Positions 55,610-64,000 of a stretch of 64,000 bases of DNA are shown in pieces. Under the pieces are notes generated by a model. The model was not told where the DNA came from, did not search any database, and saw only the letters and a program-made list of their open reading frames with translations. Origin of the DNA: Solea solea. Taxonomy: Eukaryota; Chordata; Actinopteri; Pleuronectiformes; Soleidae. Position numbers and translations under genes: made by a program. Location of the stretch: the NCBI RefSeq assembly GCF_958295425.1, contig NC_081150.1, positions 10,539,001 through 10,603,000 on the forward strand, given 5' to 3'. The first letter of the stretch is position 1. Each line of letters begins with the position of its first letter.

Positions 55610-55860
55610 AAAAAGGTTCATGTTGTCCATCCGTCTTCTAGTGCTCTTTCCTCCACGTGAGGGTTGCGGGTGGGCACTGGTGCCAATCCCAGTTGATACA
55701 GGGTAAAAGGCAGTGTGCACCCTGGACAGGTCACCAGTCCATCACAGGGTCACATAGAGACAAACAACCATTCACTCTCACACCTACAGTCAATTTAGTT
55801 CTATTTTCGTAAACCCAAATGTCCATGTTTTTGGACTGTGGGAGGACACGCAGGTTCATA
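55610..55860 (+). repeat. Dispersed repeat, longest copy in window
   Basis: Contains CATCCGTCTTCTAG, GGTGCCAATCCCAG, CACCCTGGACAGGTCACCAG, CATCACAGGGTCACATAGAG and TTTTTGGACTGTGGGAGGA in order, the standard blocks of a very common vertebrate (especially fish) interspersed repeat. Shorter related copies lie at 27400-27600 and 59390-59510. Confidence 0.65.
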
Positions 55861-57609
55861 CTGTCTTCTTGGTAATATAGTTGAGCTTAGGTTAAGTTCA
55901 GCTAAACACCTGGGATGCCAGGATGTCAGACAGCAGGGGGCGCAGTCATCCACTGCTGTCTGACAAAACCTGTATAAAACAGGAAGTGATACACGTCACA
56001 TGTAACACCACGTGACCCTTCTGAGGAAGACTATGGAACATGTCAAGGTAATCCAAAAAAAAACCCTTATTTTTCTTATTTGTAACAGATAGATTCCACG
56101 CTAATTTTTAGTGTTTACAACAGACATGTTTTTAAATAAGAATCCTATAAAAAAGCTCTTGAATACGCACTCGATGGCTTAAGCCGCATGTCAGCATCCT
56201 CTCCTGCTGTACATGTAAAGATGATATGTAAATCAATGCACTTCTTGTACTACGCTGATTCTGAATACGAGTGGGTTTTGAGAGACACGGATGAAATCTT
56301 ATACACAGTGGATGCACTCAGGGTTGTGTGTGTGTGTGTGTGTGTGTGTATTATTATCATTTTAAGTTTTGAAAGACTAAAAATACACCACCCTCCTCAT
56401 ACTTTTATCACTGTTGTTATCATGCCATGCACACTGGTTCAGTATGTTTACGAATTCAAAGCGCGCAGGCCTGCCGTGCCTGGTTTCCATTGTTCTGCTA
56501 TAAATACAACCACAAAGTAGCAGACAGTTGCATATGCAATGGTTCAATGAAAAAAAGGTAACGCTAATGGGTAAAGCAAATAACTTCAAAGGACACAAAA
56601 AAAAGCTTAAATCAGGCCTTGCAGCTTTTAATCTGCGCTCGGAGGCACATTCCTGCATTCATGCACCACCTGACCCTTGTACACGGTGCAACACTTCTGT
56701 GTTTTCAAACCCTGTCACCTTTGACAGTCCTCTTGCGTCAGATAAAGGTTTGAGTCAGCGAGTCAACTTGAGCAAGAAAAAGTGAAGTCAACTTCTGTAT
56801 TTTTAACGTCTGCTCTCATCCTTGCCGATCCACCTGCACCGAATCAGGGGATAAAAATGTTTATTTGTCAGAGACAGAGGCTGTCAATTTGAAGCGGCTG
56901 TGGATTTTTTTGACAGTATCCCATAATTGGTGAGGGTGTGGTGCCAGGGCTCAGTGTGAGAGTGAAGTCGTGAAAAGGTGCCAGCAGAATAGCCAGGCCA
57001 CAAGAGGAAGGAGTATTGTTCTTGGCATGGATCAAAACGCCTGAATCCAAACACCCAGATGGACTCCAACAGGCTCCAGCAATAATACACACAGCTAGAG
57101 AGAGAATAAAGGTCACCTCAGGACACATGCACAACAAATACACTGTGACTAGGCTGTCTCTTTTCAAATATCTCTCACAGTTTGCAGGCTCTGTCTACCC
57201 GCGGCACCCCCAAGAAGAGCAACTTGTGAACAATTAGTTTTACATGTAAGCAGAGAGCGGGGTTTTAAAGGTAAAGTGAAGTGATTGATGAGCAGAGCTT
57301 TGACAAAAACCCACTGCTGTTTTTTACTGTGTGTGAGCATTATTAAGACTTATTATTAAGGCTTTTGTTCAGGATCGACTTTAGTACTTAATTACGCAAA
57401 TGCACCAGTTTAGTACTCTCTTTAGTCTCTTTAACATTAAAATGTGCAGGTGTACCTGGTTTTTTTTTAAACCCGCTATGAAAGGCAATCAGTACCCATT
57501 GAAAGATTATTTTGCTTCCTGGCCCGTGTGTGAAATGTGACATTACATTCGCGTTGGGAACAAAAGCAAGGTAGGCGACGACGAAAACCACGGCATATAA
57601 AAAATAAAT
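55861..57609. other. Intergenic stretch without recognised gene
   Basis: No exon seen. (TG)n at 56324-56349. Confidence 0.4.
56324..56349. repeat. (TG)13 microsatellite
   Basis: Uninterrupted TG run. Confidence 0.95.
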
Positions 57610-57815
57610 TCTGGGCTAACGGCTGGAAGACAGCGATTGTAGCACCGTGCTGGAAATGATGCTGGAAATTTGCTTCGCTGCCAATAACAGAGCAGATGCA
57701 GAAGAAATTAGCGTGGTCATCCAGGTCTTGCGTTCCCACCAATGTCTTTCAGAGCCAAAGCTGATAAAACCCCTGCGTGCAATGCAGAGCGATTTAAACT
57801 GGGAGTGAGTGCTAA
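57610..57815 (+). repeat. Dispersed repeat, copy 2 (pairs with 3715-3925)
   Basis: Colinear by eye with 3715-3925, in the same orientation. Shared order of blocks includes GGCTAACGGCTGGA, CAGAAGAAAT, CATCCAGGTCTTGCGTTCCC, GTGCAATGCAG and CTGGGAGTGAG. Confidence 0.55.
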
Positions 57816-59389
57816 TCAAACACATTCCCAAACACGGGGATTAAATAGCTTTTTTTTTTCGACCAGTGGACTGGAATAGTTATCATATACTGACACACCG
57901 GTGCAGTACAGTACTACTGTAGTAGTACTTTGGATTTGAAAATCAAGACCGGGTGAAGACCACAACTGATTTGTTTGTAAATCATGGTCGTGTCATGAGT
58001 GTTTTTTTGTGGCTAATATCAGCTGCTATACCCCGCCAACCTTAACATGCAATAAAACGTTCACGAAGATGCCATTACAAGCAGACGCTGTGTGTTTGTC
58101 TGGGAACAGAGATGTCGCCAAATTGTCTGTTTAAAAGTTTGCTCTCCCAAACCACAAAGAATAAATTCAAACAAAACACACTGCAAACACTGCACACCAT
58201 AGCACTTCTCCCAAACTTGGGTGGAGAAAGCGAGAGACGTGACAGCACAGAGTAGAGACGCATTCATGCAAATCCAAGTCTATGAGCAACCATATGTTTT
58301 CCTTGGTCTTTGTTGGTCTCTGTTAGTGTGGCATTGGCTGCATCACGGAGGAGGAAAATGTACATTGTAGACAGTTGATTAACCTGCAGATCTGACAGTT
58401 TCCACTGCAAACGGTGAAAAAGGTGAACAAAGTTGCTGTGGAAAATTGAACTGCTCCTCGTATGTATCTAGTAAGACGATGTGCAAACTCAAACCAGTGA
58501 TCTCTCAGGAAATAATATGTTATAACATGTCAACCAATTATCTTTCTAATTGAATCATACTTGCATAGTGAAATAATCCTGTTCAGCAATATGTACACAA
58601 TAATGTCATGGAAATGCAGCCAGGGCGACGCATCCCTGCAGATATAAAAAAAGATTTGCAAACCACAACCTGACGAGACTGCAGAGTAAACAATAGTGTC
58701 ACGGCTAATTACGCATTTATTTATCCACACATCATCCTCACATGTAACTTTCTATATAAGCCGACACAGCGCATGTGCAATAGTATTATAAAAGTGTATC
58801 ACTTTGAATCTCATCCCTTTTATGAGATTTCCAGGTCTCCTGTGACAGGCAGACATGTTATATTCTCTCCCTCTCTCTTTCCATCTCTCTGTCTCTCTGT
58901 CACTCAGTCTCTTGGTCTATCCATGCTTTTCTCTCAGGAAAACAAAAACTGCAGCAGCCATAGCGACAGAGAGCAAAAGGAAGACCTGGCCCGGGCCTGT
59001 CACCTTTAGAGCGTCCTGATTGGTCGAGGCCCACTGTGTGAGCTTTGTTGCCGTGTGGACGGTGAGGCAGGCAGTTCTCTGAGCGTTGCCGTGGACGCAG
59101 AGCTATCTCAGCAGTTCTGTCAGGGCGGATTTACACCGCAGGCTCAAAGCTGTTTTTATTTCCTCTTCAATGACACATTTTGTGGCAGGATAAAACCTTA
59201 CAGTTTATACAGGAACAATAGATCTACTGACGTGACTGACAAAGAAAATATTTTATTTGTAGAAAGCAATTAAACAGTCCGTTCTTACTCTATAGTTTAT
59301 AAAATCATGTATAATATGCTTAATAAAATGCATTTATTAAGACACAGCATTGACTTATTTCTTATCTATGGCCTACCACTTGTCCTCTG
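57816..59389. other. Intergenic stretch without recognised gene
   Basis: No exon seen. Pyrimidine-rich CTCTCT tract near 58865-58912. Confidence 0.4.
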
Positions 59390-59510
59390 ATCCTTTATCA
59401 GCTTATCACCGGGTCAAAACGGTGTACAGAGACAACCATCCATTCACACATCATTGATCAATTAAGAATCTCCAATTAACCTAATCCCAATATTCATGTC
59501 TTTGAATTAT
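59390..59510 (+). repeat. Dispersed repeat, eroded copy
   Basis: Contains ACAGAGACAACCATCCATTC, AATCTCCAATTAACCTAATCCC and TTCATGTCTTTGAATTAT, diverged forms of the blocks seen at 55740-55850. Confidence 0.55.
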
Positions 59511-61075
59511 AGCTATAATCTGAACGGACAAACCGGCCGTTTTGAAGTTAAAGCTTACAATGCAAAGACAACGAAGAAGACCCCACATCCTTTCTGTACT
59601 GTAATGCCATAGTTTGCTGATGCACTTATAAAAAGGAGGGGGTGAGAGGAGGAGGAGTCGTCCGTTTGTTAAACTCTGCAGTTTTTTTTCTTACACGCTT
59701 TAAGTCAAGCTGAGGGAACCAAAATAAAAAAAAAACAACAGTGAGCTGAAGCATGCCAAAATGTAACCTGTGTAGAATCCAGTTGTTGTTTTCTGACAAC
59801 ATGACTTCTGTAATTGCGATACTGAGATATAAGCTGCAGGTGATGTACAACCGATTCATTAGAAATCATTAGCATTGCAACACACACAACTACAATGACA
59901 CTGCACTGAGATGCTCTTTTAAGATGCTCTTAGAACAATGTGACTGAAACAAAAAAGAAAATAAGCTCAAATTAAAAAGATAAAAAAAGAAAAAAAGTAC
60001 TTAAAAATGTGCAATGGCGTTACAGATGCATTTTCTGTCCAAATATTGTACAATCATTGTCACTGTCAGTGCAGTGTTGAGACACAGTGTAGTGTTATGA
60101 ATTAAAATGTCCTTCAGAATAACACTGGTGGAAATCAACACTACTGTGAGAACTGTGTTTATTATGTGCTGTATTAAAAAAAAAAAAAAAAAAATTCATT
60201 GAAACATGTATTATTAATATTAAACAGGAACAGTGGTTCTCTCCAAAGGCCACATGCAAAATGGAATTCAGAATAATATCAAACAAGCACCAAATTCACT
60301 TTCTGAATTATATATATATATTTTTTTCAAATCCTATCTTAACTACTGGTGTAATTCTCGTTTATTCTTCCCATTTTGCAAACATGGATATCCTGTCGAG
60401 GGTCACAGAGAGTGTTGGAGCCTTTCCCAGCATGTGCCAGGGCCATCAGTCTGTCACAGCGCTGTCTTTTATATTTCCACTACAACAGAATTCAGGTAGG
60501 AAACGGTGCAGATGTGAATCTGCTCTCATGCAGTCCATTGTTAGTCATCCTACCCTGGTTTGTTACAGCCCTGTGGCACAGCGTTGAGAGATGAGGTGAA
60601 AATACAGTGAATAACTACTGACAGTTGTTTCCTCTGTGCGAGAGAGAGAAATACAATGACTTCTCTGACTCTGTTGTTCCCAGACTGGGCCCGGATTGAC
60701 TTCCTATCACTCTTCTGACTCACTCTTGTCTTTATTATGAATCTACAGCATGTCGCTCCAGATCTAGTGTGCATGTCGGAAATAAGTGTGTGTGACATGA
60801 GAAAGAAAATATCTGTTTTTTCCCCCCAGATGTGTTGAAAATGATACAAAAAGGATGACAGCTCATATTTACTTCTTTTTTTATATATATCTGTAAGTGG
60901 ACAAACACACTCACTGTTCCCTCTCATATTTCTTGCAAAAAGTCTTTTACGTGCGCCTTTGTCTCATATAAATATGGTAGATGAACTTCTGCACAGATTT
61001 GGCAGATGATACTAGGTGGAAATTAGCAGTATTGCTAAAAACCTGGTATAATTCACCTCTACTTGTGTTATAGGC

Positions 61076-61117
<42 letters not shown>

Positions 61118-63119
61118 CTTTAATATCCTACCCTTTCCAAGTCCATGTCCATCCTATCCAAGTCCCTCCATCCTACATCCAAGTAATGTGGTTCCATTAA
61201 ACAAGAAAAGTGAGAAAGTTTCTGTGTTTGTTTTATGACACATTAGAGCACACAGGTGTAAAAAGGCTAGCTCTACAATCCTAAAGCACTGTGATGAATA
61301 ACGCACTTGTGATTGTGTGTTCTGGGTTGACATGCACAGGCATGTTTCATGCAGCTGCGGCGTGGTCTGTAATTACCTGCTAATGTGTCACAGCATTAGA
61401 CTGAGCCGTGACCCCTATGGCTGCCCGGATTCTCCAGAGATGTGCCTGAGGTGTTTCTCACCACACGGCGTTCAAGCTGAACTCTCAACTCGCAGCAATA
61501 ACACAAAGGGACTCCAGCACTGGCATCTCATGACGTTATCATTTACTAAACAACATATTTTATTTCAGATATCCACAGCAAATGATCAATTGTTCATGGC
61601 TGAGTCAGTTCCCAGCTGCACTCTCACATTTTCTAAAAACTCCCGAGTAAATGTAACGTTTTATTTGTTGAAAACGAATTGAAACCTGATTTATGTAACC
61701 TCATCACTGTCGACAATGTTATTTTCTTTCGTGGGGCAACCACAGATGCATTGATTCAGCAAATAAATAAATAAATAGCCAACTAATGTGATTTTGCACA
61801 GTGATTTTGAGCTATACACACAATTATTTGAATTGGATTACTCACATTTAGGCATTGGCACACAATGACACTTATATATATATATAATGCTCATCACATG
61901 CACAATGTTTTCTCCTTTTACTTTCTCTGACCAGTTAGTTGTAAGATTTTAAGAACCAGCTAATATTGAAGCTTCAACCAGTGAGTGGCACTTCTTTAAA
62001 AGAAATCCAAATTATTTCTTATATAATGACCATTAATGGGCATTTAGTAGTCGGGTAATGCTACATTACTTGTGGCAAGCTAATGAAGGAACTCCCCGCT
62101 CGTTACTGGGATTGTCCCTGGGGGATTTTTTTTCCTTGGGCATGAGATGGAGAAAAGTGACTTTAGACATTATGTGTAGTCCTTGTTGTTCAGAGGTAAT
62201 TAGGTAAGTGAATATATCAGATTTTCTAAAAATAGGCCAGAAAGTAATATAAACCCAGGTTTAATTTCGTAATGGTCAAACTTAATTATGATTCAGTCAA
62301 ACTTCAACGTCAGATTTGATTAGAAAGCCAACAAAACAACACATCATGTAATTAACTCTGTCTGTCTTATATTCTTGTATGTTGTCAGACTCTGTTCCTC
62401 GTCATTTAGCACCTGTAATCTCCCAAGGCTTGTCGAACCCTCCGAGATAACTCCAGCTCAACAATGTGAGCCGTCAGGTGTAGTGTGTCCAACAGCTTTA
62501 TTCATGCAGTAACACCAGCGGTGAAGTTCACGCAAAGGTAATTAATCTGGAAACCTAAGGCTGCTCCCCATTCACTGCGCACCACACAGATAATTATAGC
62601 TACAGGCTTTTGGGGGATACGAGGGCAATGAAAGTGCTGACAGACGGGCTTAAATGCGGGACTGAAAAACTATATTTAATTTTTTTTTTTTTTTTTCATC
62701 TGCCCTCAGAGAGTTTCATTCTCTCCTTTGACTCCTGCCCTTTGGTAGCTACGGAGAATGATAACACTGGCAGAATCGTAAGTAACAAGAAAGCACTCTG
62801 GTTTTCATTTTTATATTTTATTGAAGAACATAAAATAAACATTTAAATGACTAAATCAAACGTTCTCCCACATTTATTAACACAAGTGAGGGGGGCAGGA
62901 GGTTTGGTGGACCAGTGGTAATGATGTTGCTGATAGATGAGTTGAAAGGACAAGGTCATAGTTCAAACCTGGAGGCAGTGGCCACAAAAATGACCATTTC
63001 ACCATCTGGTTCTATGAACACTTTACAACATCTAAAGGTTTTTCAGATGAGCTTAAAGCCTCCGGTATTAGATGCTGAAAGGTCCAGACGGCTTTCACTT
63101 TGTCTTGCATCTGTCATCT
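59511..63119. other. Intergenic stretch without recognised gene
   Basis: No exon seen. A-run at 60176-60194, GATA tract at 61076-61117, AT tracts near 60309 and 61874, T-run near 62680-62697. 62385-62600 is repeat-free with TAATTAAT-type sites and could be regulatory. Confidence 0.4.
61076..61117 (+). repeat. (TAGA)10 microsatellite
   Basis: Ten tetranucleotide units followed by TACTTTAATATCC, reminiscent of the GATA-rich tail of some fish LINEs. The LINE itself is not visible. Confidence 0.9.
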
Positions 63120-63340
63120 GCTTTTGTGTTATTTCAGTCCCCATTAGTCATTTCCTGTTTTATTTGTGCTATTCACTCCATATTTTTATTTCACATTATT
63201 CACTTCCTGTTCTGTTTTTGATTTCCTGCACCACTCATCACATGTCCCAGCCCTTATTGTTTGCACCTGTGTCCGATAATTTCCCTCTCGTTCAGTTTAA
63301 ATCGTCACCTTGTCACTTCACTGTGCCTGTTCGTCTCGTT
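63120..63340 (+). repeat. Candidate dispersed repeat, related to 26990-27360
   Basis: Pyrimidine-rich segment with the same motif order (TTCCTG repeats, then CACCTGTGTCCGAT, then TTTAAATCGTC). A 188-codon frame crosses it (62915-63481), but its residues are Phe/Leu/Ser/Cys-rich as expected from T/C-rich DNA and no domain is recognised. Confidence 0.35.
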
Positions 63341-63834
63341 GTTTTAAAAAAAAGTGTTAGTCCAATCCTGTGTCCTGCTTTTGGATCAGTTCTTGTGAGT
63401 TTATGTCAGTTTATGACTGAATTTATAACTATACCTCAAAGACAATATATTTGTTTGTTTTTATTATTAATCCTTAATTAATAATGACCAAAGGCCGATT
63501 GTGCAACCTCTGAAGAACTTTTGTCGAGAAAATATTTGCCACCCAATCATCCTTAAAAAAATATATATATGATATCTAATTATGCATGCTGCTTATACAC
63601 ACCATAGCTACTTTTCATTCATATAAGAATAAGAAAAACTATATTACGCTATATCCATGCACAAAAAAAATTTGGTAATCAGACAGATCATTTTTGGATC
63701 ATTCTTAGAAACTTTCTAAAGCTTTAATCGTACAATTTTAAATGATTTTCAACTAAAAATCATTTTTTTATGCTTCGTAGTCCACAATACTATGGAAGCC
63801 TGTTTCCGCCACATGGAGAAAAAAAAAGAATGCA

Positions 63835-64000
63835 TACACAAGTCATAATGATGACATGCTAAGTCATTATTATGAAAGGATCAATCATCATTTTGAGGTC
63901 ATAACCCATAATTATGAGATGATATGTCACAATCATGACACACTATTGCAAAATTATGAAAGTCATAATAATCAGATACTATGTCATCATTATGACTTAC
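63835..64000. repeat. Degenerate AAGTCATAAT-type tandem repeat, runs off the window
   Basis: Units built on GTCATAAT and TCATTATGA recur every 20-35 bp in both orientations (AAGTCATAATGATGACATG, TAAGTCATTATTATGA, AAAGTCATAATAATCAGATAC). Each unit is nearly palindromic, so the tract can fold on itself. It continues past the right edge. Confidence 0.7.

Noticed and set aside
62915..63481. 188-codon + strand frame, Phe/Leu/Ser-rich
   Set aside because: Pyrimidine-rich repeat sequence gives this composition; related nucleotide motifs occur at 26990-27360 in another context.

Overview
The window looks like teleost fish nuclear DNA, probably percomorph. It has one host gene with vertebrate GT-AG introns, many CA/GT microsatellites, tRNA-derived SINE and L2-type LINE remnants, several fish-type inverted-repeat elements, and one complete Ty3/Gypsy LTR retrotransposon. 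The organism call is an inference from gene and repeat content.

Host gene: the only protein-coding host gene I can support is bmf (Bcl-2 modifying factor), on the + strand. Its coding exons are 12952-13174, 14767-14981 and 17908-18024, in matching phase and encoding 184 residues with a clear BH3 motif. A CpG-rich promoter region with a likely non-coding first exon lies near 9050-9334. A long 3' UTR probably runs to about 22015 and contains an inverted-repeat element.

Mobile DNA: a Ty3/Gypsy element fills 31205-40369 on the - strand. It has two 1120-bp LTRs that look identical, a 4-bp target duplication, an 18-nt primer binding site of the tRNA-Pro type, gag, protease and pol (RT, RNase H, integrase), and no envelope gene. 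A slippery heptamer and stem-loop lie at the gag/pro overlap. A second frame change, in a six-base homopolymer, separates protease from RT in this copy. Two copies of an hAT-like element (5733-6324 and 22084-23244) carry the same internal tRNA-derived module. The second is also split by a 592-bp TTAA-flanked element, and the first copy shows the empty site. L2-like LINE pieces lie at 41625-42010 (+) and 53930-54265 (-).

Remainder: 1-9000, 23250-31200 and 40370-64000 have no credible host exons. They hold microsatellites (including about 670 bp of ACT trinucleotides at 50182-50854), degenerate repeats, a CpG-dense pocket near 51770-52160, and a few stretches that look like conserved regulatory DNA by composition only. 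I found no CRISPR array, rRNA or free-standing tRNA gene.
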